Below, piece after piece: positions 41,284 through 49,255 of a stretch of 53,202 bases of DNA; the first letter of the stretch is position 1, and each line of letters opens with the position of its first letter. Both the position numbers and the translations under genes were made by a program. The notes beneath the pieces were generated by a model. It searched no databases, was not told the DNA's origin, and saw only the letters and a program-made list of their open reading frames with translations. The DNA is from Spirochaetia bacterium (GTDB taxonomy: Bacteria > Spirochaetota > Spirochaetia > CADAEX01). The stretch covers positions 64,758 through 117,959 of the forward strand of contig JAFSOR010000018.1 in assembly GCA_017446885.1 (NCBI GenBank). The letters run 5' to 3'.

Positions 41284-41312
41284 ATTATACCACAATAATA
41301 AAACAATGTCAC
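41284..41312 (-). promoter_or_regulatory. Promoter of the lipoprotein-MATE operon
   Basis: GTGACA (41307-41312), 17-base spacer, TATAAT (41284-41289) with an extended TGG. Seven bases separate it from ATG 41276. Confidence 0.65.
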
Positions 41313-41338
41313 CCTGAACTAGTTTCAATGGTTGTGAG

Positions 41339-41367
41339 TTGACATTGCGCTTCTTGCGTGGGATAAT
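41339..41367 (+). promoter_or_regulatory. Promoter of the fructose-bisphosphate aldolase gene
   Basis: TTGACA (41339-41344), 17 bases, GATAAT (41362-41367). Transcription would start about 25 bases before an AGGAG Shine-Dalgarno (41387-41391), so this gene has a normal short leader, unlike several neighbours. Confidence 0.75.
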
Positions 41368-41400
41368 ATTAGAACAATAACAAAATAGGAGCGTACTGTT

Positions 41401-42393
41401 ATGACAAGTTACAAAGAGCTTGGCTTGGTGAACACCAGAGAGATGTTCAAGAAAGCGGTAAAGGAAGCTTATGCAGTTCCTGCATACAACTTCAATAACC
41501 TTGAGCAGCTGCAGGCAATCATTCAGGCTTGTGTCGAGACAAAGTCACCTGTAATTATCCAGGTTTCCTCCGGCGCAAGAAAATATGCCAATGCAAACCT
41601 TCTCAAGAATATGGCAAAGGGTGCTGTAGAGTATGCACACGAGCTGGGATACGATATTCCAATCTGCCTGCACCTGGATCACGGCGACACATTCGAACTT
41701 TGCAAGGACTGTATCGAGAAAGGCTTCTCATCAGTAATGATCGACGGCTCAAGCAAATCCTTCGAGGACAACATTGCAATAACCAAGCAGGTTGTCGACT
41801 ACGCACATCAGTTTGACGTAACTGTAGAGGGAGAGCTTGGAGTTCTGGCAGGAGTTGAGGATGATGTTGCTGCAGAAAAATCACACTACACAAGACCCGA
41901 GGATGTAGAGGAATTCGTAAAGCGCACAGGCGTTGATTCCCTGGCTATCTCAATCGGAACATCACACGGTGCAAACAAGTTCCGCCCAGAGCAGTGCACA
42001 CGGAACGCAGAAGGCATCCTGATCCCACCTCCGCTGCGTCACGACATTCTGGCCGAAATTGAAAAGAGAATTCCTGGATTCCCTATCGTACTCCATGGTT
42101 CATCATCTGTTCCACAGGAATATGTAAAGATAATCAACAGCTACGGCGGAAAACTCAAGGACTCTGTAGGTATTCCTGAGTCTGAGCTCCAGAAGGCAGT
42201 AAAGTCTGCTGTATGCAAGGTCAATATCGACTCAGACGGAAGACTGGCTATGACAGCTGCAATCAGAAAGTATCTGGTTGAGGATCCTGCTGCATTCGAC
42301 CCAAGAAAGTACCTGGGACCTGCACGGGAAGAGCTTAAGAAGCTGTATATGCACAAGAATATCAATGTCCTGTTCTCAGCTGGCAAGGCTTGA
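41401..42393 (+). CDS. fba: Class II fructose-bisphosphate aldolase
   Basis: Zn-dependent glycolytic enzyme that splits fructose-1,6-bisphosphate. Zinc and substrate motifs are in order: AVPAYNFNNLEQ at residues about 24-35, HLDHGDTFE near 85, GFSSVMIDGS, EGELGVLAGVEDDV and VLHGSSSVP. 330 residues. Standalone gene with its own promoter and a strong terminator, as expected of a highly expressed enzyme. Confidence 0.97.
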   Translation: MTSYKELGLVNTREMFKKAVKEAYAVPAYNFNNLEQLQAIIQACVETKSPVIIQVSSGARKYANANLLKNMAKGAVEYAHELGYDIPICLHLDHGDTFELCKDCIEKGFSSVMIDGSSKSFEDNIAITKQVVDYAHQFDVTVEGELGVLAGVEDDVAAEKSHYTRPEDVEEFVKRTGVDSLAISIGTSHGANKFRPEQCTRNAEGILIPPPLRHDILAEIEKRIPGFPIVLHGSSSVPQEYVKIINSYGGKLKDSVGIPESELQKAVKSAVCKVNIDSDGRLAMTAAIRKYLVEDPAAFDPRKYLGPAREELKKLYMHKNINVLFSAGKA

Positions 42394-42421
42394 TAGTACG
42401 CTGTTTAAATATGAAGTGATG

Positions 42422-42454
42422 TCACCCTGAACTTGTTTCAGGGTGATTTTTTTT
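42422..42454 (+). terminator. Terminator after fba
   Basis: TCACCCTGAA (42422-42431) pairs with TTCAGGGTGA (42437-42446), perfect 10-bp stem, loop CTTGT, eight T follow. The hairpin is a copy of the dispersed CCTGAAACAAGTTCAGGGTGAC element. Its T-run reaches the stop of the convergent glnQ-like gene. Confidence 0.9.
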
Positions 42455-43193
42455 ATAATATCGCTTTAAGGAACTGCTGGAGCCGTGGGCTTTTTGGATG
42501 GTCGAAGATATCCTCGGGAGTTCCTTCTTCTTCTATAACACCGCCATGGATAAACAGAATCCGGTCTGCCACTTCCCGGGCAAATCCCATCTCGTGGGTG
42601 ACAACTGCCATGGTCATGCCAGCCTTGGCCAGGTCTTTCATTACATTCAGAACCTCGCCTACCATCTCGGGGTCAAGGGCGCTTGTAGGCTCGTCGAACA
42701 GCATTACATCGGGGTTCATTGCAAGCGAGCGGACAATAGCGATACGCTGTTTCTGGCCACCCGAACAGGTTGATGGATATTTATCGGCCTTGTCCTCAAG
42801 ACCAACCCTCTTAAGCAGGTTAAGGGCAATTTGCCTGGCCTCTTCCTCGCTCTTAAGGTTAAGGGTAACAGGGGCAAGGGTAAGATTCTGCATTATTGTA
42901 AGGTGGGGGAACAGGTTGAAGTGCTGGAACACCATTCCCATCTTCTGCCGGGCCTTGTCCAGGTCGGTCTTGGGATCGGTAAGCACTGTCCCCTCGAATG
43001 TTATGCTGCCTCCAGTAGGTGTCTCGAGCATGTTAAGACAGCGGAGGAATGTGCTTTTACCGCAACCTGAAGGTCCTATTATTACAATTTTCTCTCCGCG
43101 GCGGATATCTATGGAAATATCCTCCAGGACATTACGCCCGCCGTTGAAAGATTTCTGCAGATGGCTTACTTTTATTAAAACTTCATCTGTCAC
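42453..43193 (-). CDS. glnQ: Polar amino acid ABC transporter ATPase (GlnQ type)
   Basis: 246 residues from GTG 43193. Walker [10 protein letters not shown], signature CSGGQKQR, Walker [16 protein letters not shown]-loop VVTHEMGFA. The GTG start overlaps the permease stop by 11 bases with AGGA 9-10 bases before; an upstream ATG at 43223 would add ten residues not seen in the family. Third gene of the binding protein-permease-ATPase operon. Confidence 0.93.
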   Translation of the reverse strand: MTDEVLIKVSHLQKSFNGGRNVLEDISIDIRRGEKIVIIGPSGCGKSTFLRCLNMLETPTGGSITFEGTVLTDPKTDLDKARQKMGMVFQHFNLFPHLTIMQNLTLAPVTLNLKSEEEARQIALNLLKRVGLEDKADKYPSTCSGGQKQRIAIVRSLAMNPDVMLFDEPTSALDPEMVGEVLNVMKDLAKAGMTMAVVTHEMGFAREVADRILFIHGGVIEEEGTPEDIFDHPKSPRLQQFLKAIL

Positions 43194-43848
43194 TTCGGGC
43201 CATCCTTTTTTCAAAAATATCAAATATCTTGGTCAGTCCCAGGGTAAGGATAAGGTAGATGATTGCACAGGTCAGAAGAGGAATCCACGCATTGTAGGTG
43301 GCGTTGCGGATCATGTCTCCGGCCTTGGTCATATCCATTACCGCGATAAAGCTGGCTACCGATGTCTCCTTGATAAGGACGATAAACTCGCTTGTGTAGG
43401 TAGGAAGCACAGCCTTTACTGCCTGGGGCAGGATAATCTTGAACAGGGTCTGCCGCTTTGAAAGGCCCAGGGAACGGCCGGCCTCGGTCTGCCCGATATC
43501 CACCCCCTGGATTCCGGCACGGAAAATCTCGGTGCAGTAGGCACCCGAGTTAAGGCCATAGGCCAGTATTGCAACCAGAAGCTTGGGCAGGTGCAGCGGG
43601 GCAAACACAACAAAGTAGAAAATCATAAGCTGTGTGGCCAGCGGCAGACCGCGCAGCACTGTGGTATAAACAGTACCTATTCCCCTAAGCAGCCTGTTGT
43701 CTGAGATTTTCATAAGGGCCAGGATACAGCCCAGAATTGTGCCTATTATGATGGCACATATAGCAATGAGCAGGGTGACGCCCAAGCCCTGAAAAATCAG
43801 GACATAGCGCTGCCCCGCTATCATTGTGTCATATATCGACTGAAACAT
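43183..43848 (-). CDS. glnP: Polar amino acid ABC transporter permease (GlnP/HisM type)
   Basis: 221 residues with about five membrane segments. The N-terminal [21 protein letters not shown] is the HisM/GlnP start, and the EAA loop is [19 protein letters not shown]. The ATG overlaps the stop region of the binding-protein gene by one base, so the three genes are tightly coupled. Likely a homodimer. Confidence 0.94.
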   Translation of the reverse strand: MFQSIYDTMIAGQRYVLIFQGLGVTLLIAICAIIIGTILGCILALMKISDNRLLRGIGTVYTTVLRGLPLATQLMIFYFVVFAPLHLPKLLVAILAYGLNSGAYCTEIFRAGIQGVDIGQTEAGRSLGLSKRQTLFKIILPQAVKAVLPTYTSEFIVLIKETSVASFIAVMDMTKAGDMIRNATYNAWIPLLTCAIIYLILTLGLTKIFDIFEKRMARSDR

Positions 43849-44633
43849 TACTTTCTGATTATGATGACCTGCTCAGAAGCATAGTATGGAACTGAGAAGT
43901 CAACATTCTTTTTCCGCTCTTCGGTAATAGACATTCCAGCTGCGATAAAGTCGATGGAACCAGCCTGCAGTGCAGGAATAAGGCTGTCGAATGCCATGTC
44001 CACGATATCCAGCTTAACACCAGCTTTTGCAGCAATATACTCGCCCATGGAGATATCGAAACCTGCAATATCCTTGCCCTCTACATACTCGAATGGAGGG
44101 AATGCAGCATTTGTTCCCAGCTTGATTGTTCCGGCCTTAGCATCGTTTGCAATCTGTGGGATAACGATATTTCCGTCAGCAGGCATGAAAGCTGCTACCA
44201 GCTTCTCGTAACCGCCATTTGTCTGGAGCTCTTTGATAGTTGCGTTAACAACATCCAGAACTGCCTTGTTGCCTTTCTTTACTGCAATAGCATATTCCTC
44301 TTTGTTAGCAGAGAATTCCGGGTCGCGTACAATTGCAAGACCAGGGTTCTTGTCCACTATAGCCTGTGCAGGAAGCTCGTCGATAACTACACAGTCGATT
44401 GAGCCGTTCTTAAGGTCAAGCGCTGCATCGATTCCGCTCTTGAAAGAAGAGAGTTTTACTCCCTTTACATTATCCTGAACCCAAGCCTCGCCTGTTGTTC
44501 CAGCCTGAACTCCAATCTTAAGACCCTCAAGGTCTGCGATTCCGTTGATAACTTTTTTCTCTTTGCTTCCGCCTGCAAAGCACATGCCTGCAACCAGAAT
44601 AAGTACTAATGCACAAAGCAATACTCTTTTCAT
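43848..44633 (-). CDS. Circularly permuted amino-acid binding protein (SBP_bac_3)
   Basis: 261 residues. After a signal peptide (MKRVLLCALVLILVAGMCFA, then GGSKEK), residues 31-150 match the second part of a GlnH-type protein: GIADLEGLKIGVQAGTTGE, the NGSIDCVVIDELPAQAIV stretch, EEYAIAVKKGNKAVLD and GGYEKLVAAFM. A linker (151-168) leads into what is normally the first part: KLGTNAAFPPFEYVEG, GFDISMGEYIAAKAGVKL, DSLIPALQAGSIDFIAAGMS, TEERKKNVDFSVPYYASEQ, and the protein ends there at residue 261. Both halves are complete and in frame, so the fold should close, with the termini moved to the hinge strand. AGGAG precedes ATG 44633. First gene of the operon. Confidence 0.9.
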   Translation of the reverse strand: MKRVLLCALVLILVAGMCFAGGSKEKKVINGIADLEGLKIGVQAGTTGEAWVQDNVKGVKLSSFKSGIDAALDLKNGSIDCVVIDELPAQAIVDKNPGLAIVRDPEFSANKEEYAIAVKKGNKAVLDVVNATIKELQTNGGYEKLVAAFMPADGNIVIPQIANDAKAGTIKLGTNAAFPPFEYVEGKDIAGFDISMGEYIAAKAGVKLDIVDMAFDSLIPALQAGSIDFIAAGMSITEERKKNVDFSVPYYASEQVIIIRK

Positions 44634-44649
44634 TTTTCTCTCCTATTTA

Positions 44650-44688
44650 TTGTGAAATTCTTTTCTTTATAATATCTTTTTATCACAA
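44650..44688 (-). promoter_or_regulatory. Regulatory region of the amino-acid transporter operon with TTGTGA/TCACAA inverted repeat
   Basis: TTGTGA (44650-44655) and TCACAA (44683-44688) form an inverted repeat 27 bases apart around A/T-rich -10 candidates (TATTAT, TATAAA on the minus strand). It may be an operator. The exact promoter is not clear. Confidence 0.3.
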
Positions 44689-44710
44689 TACCTATATTTA
44701 TTCAATTATG

Positions 44711-45673
44711 TCATTTATACATATTCCATGAGGTGGCCAACAGGTTCTCCATGCTGCTGTGAACTGCCTTCCAGCCCAGGATTTCAAGCGCCTTGGCCGA
44801 AGAAGCCACCAGATGCGCAGGGTCGCCGCTCCTGCGGCCTGCATACTCAACCTTAAAGTCGACACCTGTTATTTCCCTGGCCTTGTCTGCCATCTCCTTG
44901 ACGCTTATCCCTACCCCGGTTCCCAGGTTTACGGTAAGACTCTGCCTGTTCCTGGCCAGGTACTCAGCCGCAGCCAGGTGAGCCACAGCCAAGTCTGTGA
45001 CATGGATGTAGTCCCGTATGCAGGTGCCGTCAGGGGTCGGGTAATCGTTTCCGTAAATGGAAAGCTTAGACCTTATTCCGGCAGCTACCTCCATGATTAT
45101 AGGCAGCAGATTGGCAGGATTCTTCTCAAGCCCATTTATGCGGCCTTGTGCGTCGTAGCCAGCTGCGTTAAAGTACCGGAGAGAGGCAAACTTAAGTCCC
45201 TTAAGTTTGTCGTACCACCCCAAGAACCGCTCTATCTCAAGCTTGGTGAAACCGTAGTAGTTGGCCGGTTCTGTGGGGTGGCGCTCGTCTATCGGCAGAT
45301 AGACCGGCTCTCCGTATACGGCGGCGGAGGAAGAGAACACTATGTTCTGTATGCCGGCCTTGACTGCGCTGTTAAGTATGTTGATGGTGCCTGTTATGTT
45401 GTTCACTGAGTATTTCTCGGGCTTTTCCATGGACTCCCCCGCCGCCTTGAATGCAGCCAGGTGGATTATAAGGTCGTAGCCCCCTTTCATTGCAGCATCC
45501 AACTCGGCCGGGTCAAGGATGTCGCCCTTTATGAAATCCTCTTCGGAAAAGATGTTTACCAGCTGCCCTGTAGAAAGGTTGTCGAACACAGTCACATGGT
45601 GTCCGTTATCCAGAAAATGGCGGGCCACATGGGAACCGATATATCCTGCACCGCCTATTATAAGTGCTTTCAT
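44711..45673 (-). CDS. galE: UDP-glucose 4-epimerase
   Basis: 320 residues, extended SDR fold. NAD-binding GGAGYIGSHVARHFLDNGH at residues 7-25, DNLSTG, the SSAAVYG active-site Ser/Thr region and YYGFTK with catalytic Tyr and Lys. Interconverts UDP-glucose and UDP-galactose. ATG 45673 has CAGGAG 5 bases upstream; it follows the TIGR03545 gene by 11 bases in the same operon, linking it to envelope functions. Confidence 0.93.
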   Translation of the reverse strand: MKALIIGGAGYIGSHVARHFLDNGHHVTVFDNLSTGQLVNIFSEEDFIKGDILDPAELDAAMKGGYDLIIHLAAFKAAGESMEKPEKYSVNNITGTINILNSAVKAGIQNIVFSSSAAVYGEPVYLPIDERHPTEPANYYGFTKLEIERFLGWYDKLKGLKFASLRYFNAAGYDAQGRINGLEKNPANLLPIIMEVAAGIRSKLSIYGNDYPTPDGTCIRDYIHVTDLAVAHLAAAEYLARNRQSLTVNLGTGVGISVKEMADKAREITGVDFKVEYAGRRSGDPAHLVASSAKALEILGWKAVHSSMENLLATSWNMYK

Positions 45674-45684
45674 ATGTGCTCCTG

Positions 45685-47964
45685 TCAGAAGAGACTCTTG
45701 AAGCTCTTCTTCATCTCCTTCTGCATATCTTTGGTTGCCTTATCAACCTGCTTTGAGGCTTCTTTCTTGGCCTTGTCTGTCTCTTTCTGCACCTGTTCCT
45801 TGGCCGCATTTACCTGCTTATTGACCTCTTCCTTAGCTTTCTCCACCTGTTTCTCCACCTCTTTCTTGAGCATCTTCTCAATCTCTTTCTGGAGCTTCTT
45901 CTGCTGGTTGTCCAGGTCTTTGACAAAGCCCTTAAGATCCGATACGTTGGTGAATACTATAGTCTTCATGCCGGTGTACTTCTGAACCTGCTCCGAGAAC
46001 TGTCTGGAGATATCCTCGAGCCTGCTGTTGACCTCTTTCTCAAGCTGATTCTTTATCTTGGAGATTTCTTCGTTCATGACCTTTTTGACGCCGCGCACAA
46101 TCTGTCTGTCCACGTCGGAGGTAAGCGAGAAGTCAAGCTTGTCCTGCTTTGAGTAAGCAAAGCCAATGCCAAAGTCCACAGTGTCTACCGATGCCAGTAC
46201 ACGGGCGTAGATGTCGTAGATAAAGTCGGGCTTGAATGATTTTGCTGTTATGGTGGCAGGATCCAGAAGCAGATATGCGCTGGTGCCGAACTTTTCGTTC
46301 TTGTCGTAGTAAATCTGTGCCTTGACTGTGGCTTTTCCGTCTATTACAGGCACTCCCTTGACCTTCCGGGTGTTGGGCACCTGCAGCTTCATAGGATATG
46401 TTTTTCCGGTAAAGTCCACATCCACCATGTTACCTTTTGCATTGGTGCGGAAGTCGCCGGTAAAGCCTAAGGATTCGGTGTATCCGCCCCTGATCAGGTC
46501 TATGCCGCCTGTGATAGGCTTGTCCAAAAGGTCTGCATCGTTACAGATATTGAATACTTTTCCTTCGATGGAGAATTTCTTGTCCGGTGAGTTGCCCCCC
46601 AGCTGTATCTCCCGCAGCAGGAATGAAGGCAGATCCTTGCGGTATGTAACGTCGCGCCCTTTAAGCCGCACCACCAGCTTCTTCTGCTTTTTCTCTTTCT
46701 CGGGCAGCTTGGGCAGAGTCTTTCCCGACTGCTGGAAATCCTTGGCCATGTCTATGCCGTCTTTTATGTATGGATACCACTTGCCCAGAAGTGTGGCGAA
46801 GAAGGTGTCGAAACAGCTTGTGATAATGCGTTTGCCGTCGTCTATGTTAGGCACCTTGATGGATTTTATGCGGTTCTGGATAAAGTCGGAATCGTGCTTT
46901 ACAGAGCTCTGGAACTTGTCTGCAAGGCCCTGCACTGTCTTGGTGTCGCGCACAAAGTGGTCCGATATATCCTCGGCCCGTTTCTCGAAAGCCTCGGCCT
47001 TCTTCTTGGTCTCGTTTATCTGCATAAGAAGGTCGTTAAGCTCCTGCAGGGTATCTATCTTGGAAATATCCATCTTGGTATATTTCTTGACCTCTTTGCC
47101 GAACTCCTTGACCTGGCTCTTGGTATCTTCTATCTCTTCTATCCAGTCGTTGTAGATGGTGGAAACATCAGAAACAATCTCGTCTTTCATGGCAGGAGTC
47201 TGCAAAGAATTGAGCGATTCCTTAAGGAATGTCTCGGGGTCGTAGAAGCCCAGGATGTCGGTAATCTCCTCCTGCGCCTGAGAAGCCAGGGCGGCAAGGA
47301 GCTCCTCTTTCTTCTTCTCGAAAGCCTCGTCCCGCTTGCGCTGTTTCTCTTTCTTAGCCTTGAGCACCGATTCAGGCAGCGCACCCGATGTCTTACGCGG
47401 TGTGCCGTATGTTATGCCGGTGCACTGAGCCAGATCCATGACAAATTTCTTTTTAAGAAGCTGGACCAGGTCAAAGTCCACTGATATATTGCCAACCTCG
47501 AACAGGTTCTCCATAGGCTTGTCCTTGTTGGCCACTGCAACACCTTTTATCACAAGGCTGGAATCGAATATCTTAAGGTTAACGTAGTCGATGTCGGCCC
47601 GTGCCCAGAACATGTTCTCCAGGGCATACTGAAGCCCTTTCTTTACCAGCGGGTTCTTGTATATGTTCACCACTGTAACCATGCCGGCGATAAGGAGGAT
47701 TAGCACTGTAAGCCAGATTATGTGAATTCTCCCCTTCTGGCTTTTGATCTGCTTTGCCATTTCAGAAAGCCGCTTTACCTCGTCCTTGTCAAAGGTGCGG
47801 TCGTCAGGAATCTGCAGCACCTTGTCATCCTGCCTGAAAAGCCCCTCCACATATTCGCGGTCGTCGGCCATGTATATGCGGGAAAGAAGTTTACGTTTTA
47901 TGCTTTTTGTGTTGTACTTTTTTCTAAAGATTTTAGGAAGCTTGTCCCTGCTAAATTCAGCCAC
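45685..47964 (-). CDS. TIGR03545-family envelope protein with AsmA-like region
   Basis: 759 residues. A cytoplasmic N-terminal stretch of about 95 residues, one membrane segment (IHIIWLTVLILLIAGMVTVV), then an AsmA/TamB-like beta segment (YVNLKIFDSSLVIKGVAVAN, VGNISVDFDLVQLL), a long charged coiled-coil region (residues about 200-330), a beta-rich middle, and a final 100-residue heptad coil rich in K, E, Q and A. The pair with TIGR03546 is conserved in spirochaetes. A role in envelope lipid or protein transport is inference from the AsmA-like part. Overlaps the DUF2062 gene by 8 bases. Confidence 0.8.
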   Translation of the reverse strand: MAEFSRDKLPKIFRKKYNTKSIKRKLLSRIYMADDREYVEGLFRQDDKVLQIPDDRTFDKDEVKRLSEMAKQIKSQKGRIHIIWLTVLILLIAGMVTVVNIYKNPLVKKGLQYALENMFWARADIDYVNLKIFDSSLVIKGVAVANKDKPMENLFEVGNISVDFDLVQLLKKKFVMDLAQCTGITYGTPRKTSGALPESVLKAKKEKQRKRDEAFEKKKEELLAALASQAQEEITDILGFYDPETFLKESLNSLQTPAMKDEIVSDVSTIYNDWIEEIEDTKSQVKEFGKEVKKYTKMDISKIDTLQELNDLLMQINETKKKAEAFEKRAEDISDHFVRDTKTVQGLADKFQSSVKHDSDFIQNRIKSIKVPNIDDGKRIITSCFDTFFATLLGKWYPYIKDGIDMAKDFQQSGKTLPKLPEKEKKQKKLVVRLKGRDVTYRKDLPSFLLREIQLGGNSPDKKFSIEGKVFNICNDADLLDKPITGGIDLIRGGYTESLGFTGDFRTNAKGNMVDVDFTGKTYPMKLQVPNTRKVKGVPVIDGKATVKAQIYYDKNEKFGTSAYLLLDPATITAKSFKPDFIYDIYARVLASVDTVDFGIGFAYSKQDKLDFSLTSDVDRQIVRGVKKVMNEEISKIKNQLEKEVNSRLEDISRQFSEQVQKYTGMKTIVFTNVSDLKGFVKDLDNQQKKLQKEIEKMLKKEVEKQVEKAKEEVNKQVNAAKEQVQKETDKAKKEASKQVDKATKDMQKEMKKSFKSLF

Positions 47965-48475
47965 GGTTCACCTCCGAAATCTTTAGGATAAGCTTAAGAA
48001 GCGGAATCCGAATAAGGAACTGATATACCTTGCTGCGCCTGAAATATGGCCCCAGCGATGTGCGCCACAGCCTGATGAACAGACGTGCCAGAATGTAGAA
48101 CGGGATGTAGAGGATTATGCCCCATGCAAGACCGCCCATAACTATGGTGTTGTTGAACCTGGTGAATGCCACGAACGGGGTGTCAAGCCACCTGGTAAAG
48201 GTAGGAACCAGTGCAGGATGGGTAAGGATAGCATAGCCTGTGGTGTCAAAGAGCGGGTCGACAAGTGGTATGAAGATAGAGCCCAGGATTATGCTGAGGA
48301 ACAGGGTACCGCGGTTGATCCTGAAAAAGAATGTTATTATGAAAAGGAAAATCCAGAGCAGGTTTCCCTTTGGAACAAAGGCTAAAAGCATACCCAGGGC
48401 AAAAGCATGGGCCAGCTCGCCCGGCGCCCGATTTGCGTTCAGCGACTTGAACATCTGCTGAAAATAGTTTACCAC
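47957..48475 (-). CDS. DUF2062/TIGR03546-family membrane protein
   Basis: 172 residues from GTG 48475. Three to four hydrophobic segments, with NANRAPGELAHAFALGMLLAFVPKGN at the N-terminus, the DUF2062 pattern. An upstream GTG at 48484 touches the AGGAGG ribosome site and is too close to it, so 48475, 8 bases away, is the better start. First gene of the operon TIGR03546-TIGR03545-galE. Confidence 0.8.
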   Translation of the reverse strand: MVNYFQQMFKSLNANRAPGELAHAFALGMLLAFVPKGNLLWIFLFIITFFFRINRGTLFLSIILGSIFIPLVDPLFDTTGYAILTHPALVPTFTRWLDTPFVAFTRFNNTIVMGGLAWGIILYIPFYILARLFIRLWRTSLGPYFRRSKVYQFLIRIPLLKLILKISEVNRG

Positions 48476-48498
48476 CTGTGCCACCTCCTAATATTTAT

Positions 48499-48527
48499 AT
48501 AATATAACAGCTTTGGCACTAGCGCAA
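48499..48527 (-). promoter_or_regulatory. Promoter of the TIGR03546-TIGR03545-galE operon
   Basis: TTGCGC (48522-48527), 17 bases, TATTAT (48499-48504) on the minus strand, followed by an AGGAGG at normal distance. Confidence 0.55.
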
Positions 48528-48562
48528 TAAGCAAGGGGCAGATAAACACACCCCTACTCATC

Positions 48563-48639
48563 TCGAATTTTTTTAACTTTTTTCACAGAAATTGAAGCAA
48601 AATGAAAATTTTTTGCGTATATAAGGCAGGAGGCTATTT
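48563..48639 (+). promoter_or_regulatory. Copy D of the recurring promoter/leader module
   Basis: AACTTTTTTC, then ATTGAAGCAAAATGAAAA, a T-run, GCGTATATAAGG and CAGGAGG 6 bases before ATG 48640. Shares the TTGAAGCAAAAT core and TATA with copies A and B; the post-TATA block is shorter. Confidence 0.6.
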
Positions 48640-49101
48640 ATGCGCGAAAAACCATCTAAAGAAAAAGATCGGGATGGTGTCCCTATTATAGAAATTAAAT
48701 CAGCATTCGAAATAACTGATGATGACTTTATCAACCCCCAAAAGAGTTTTAAGTTACCAGCAATCAATACAAAGGTTTGGACTGATATAGTTAAAGATAC
48801 TAAAGCAGTTCTTTTGAAGAAAAGAGTTCTGACAAAACAAAAAAAATATACAGAGTTCCGAGGAATAGAAAAAGAAATCATCAACAATGCTTTGAACAAA
48901 GCAGATCAAGTTTTATTTTGCAAACCAAGAGATCAACCATACTACTATTCCATTGTAAAAAGTGGAGAATATTATGATTTAGCAGTTATAGATGTCTTCC
49001 CAGGGAATCCCTACAACGAAATTGTTGGCTGGCGAAGAATTCGGCAGGATTCTTTTGATGACATGAAAAAACAAGAACTTAAAAATAAAAAAACACCGTA
49101 G
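48640..49101 (+). CDS. Small basic protein, possible PBECR/RelE-like nuclease toxin
   Basis: 153 residues, highly charged. The C-terminal 70 residues (IINNALNKADQVLFCKPRDQ, YYYSIVKSGEYYDLAVIDVF, YNEIVGWRRIRQ) look like the barnase-EndoU-colicin-RelE-type (PBECR) domains of MuF and other phage toxins: a helix, then a four-strand sheet ending in an Arg-rich strand. This match is visual and weak. A/T-rich, starts at an ATG with ideal AGGAGG behind promoter module D. Its stop codon lies in the first stem of the tRNA-like element that follows. No antitoxin gene is evident. Confidence 0.45.
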   Translation: MREKPSKEKDRDGVPIIEIKSAFEITDDDFINPQKSFKLPAINTKVWTDIVKDTKAVLLKKRVLTKQKKYTEFRGIEKEIINNALNKADQVLFCKPRDQPYYYSIVKSGEYYDLAVIDVFPGNPYNEIVGWRRIRQDSFDDMKKQELKNKKTP

Positions 49102-49180
49102 TCGGAAACCAACCCGACGTAACAGGCGACCAAAAGGTCGTTGCCCGGGCAGCTGGTTCAAATCCTGCTCTTTACGGTGT
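49093..49180 (+). ncRNA. tRNA-like cloverleaf element
   Basis: ACACCGTA (49093-49100) pairs with TACGGTGT (49173-49180) over 8 bp. Inside: GTCGG/CCGAC D-arm-like hairpin (49101-49118), CGACC-AAAA-GGTCG hairpin (49127-49140), and a T-arm-like GCTGG-TTCAAAT-CCTGC (49152-49168, one T/T mismatch). The anticodon-like loop has only 4 bases and the acceptor does not join the T-arm in register, so this is not a working tRNA. On the minus strand a T-rich TTTTTTTATTTTT follows, so it could also end transcription. Possible attachment-site or decayed tRNA. Confidence 0.4.
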
Positions 49181-49218
49181 CTTTAGTTAATCGTAGCATA
49201 TGAGTAGGTACCTGTCAA

Positions 49219-49249
49219 TAAAAAAACCGGCCGCTGATTGTGACCGGTT
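49219..49249 (-). terminator. Terminator of the SUMF1/SIR2 cassette
   Basis: On the minus strand AACCGG and CCGGTT (49244-49249 and 49225-49230) pair with a 13-base loop, followed by TTTTTT. It lies just after the last SUMF1 gene. Confidence 0.65.
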
Positions 49250-49255
49250 GAAATG

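Noticed and set aside
42433..43461. Plus-strand open frame of 342 codons opposite glnQ-glnP
   Set aside because: Antisense to two coupled transporter genes, serine/arginine-rich shadow translation, and starts in the fba terminator.
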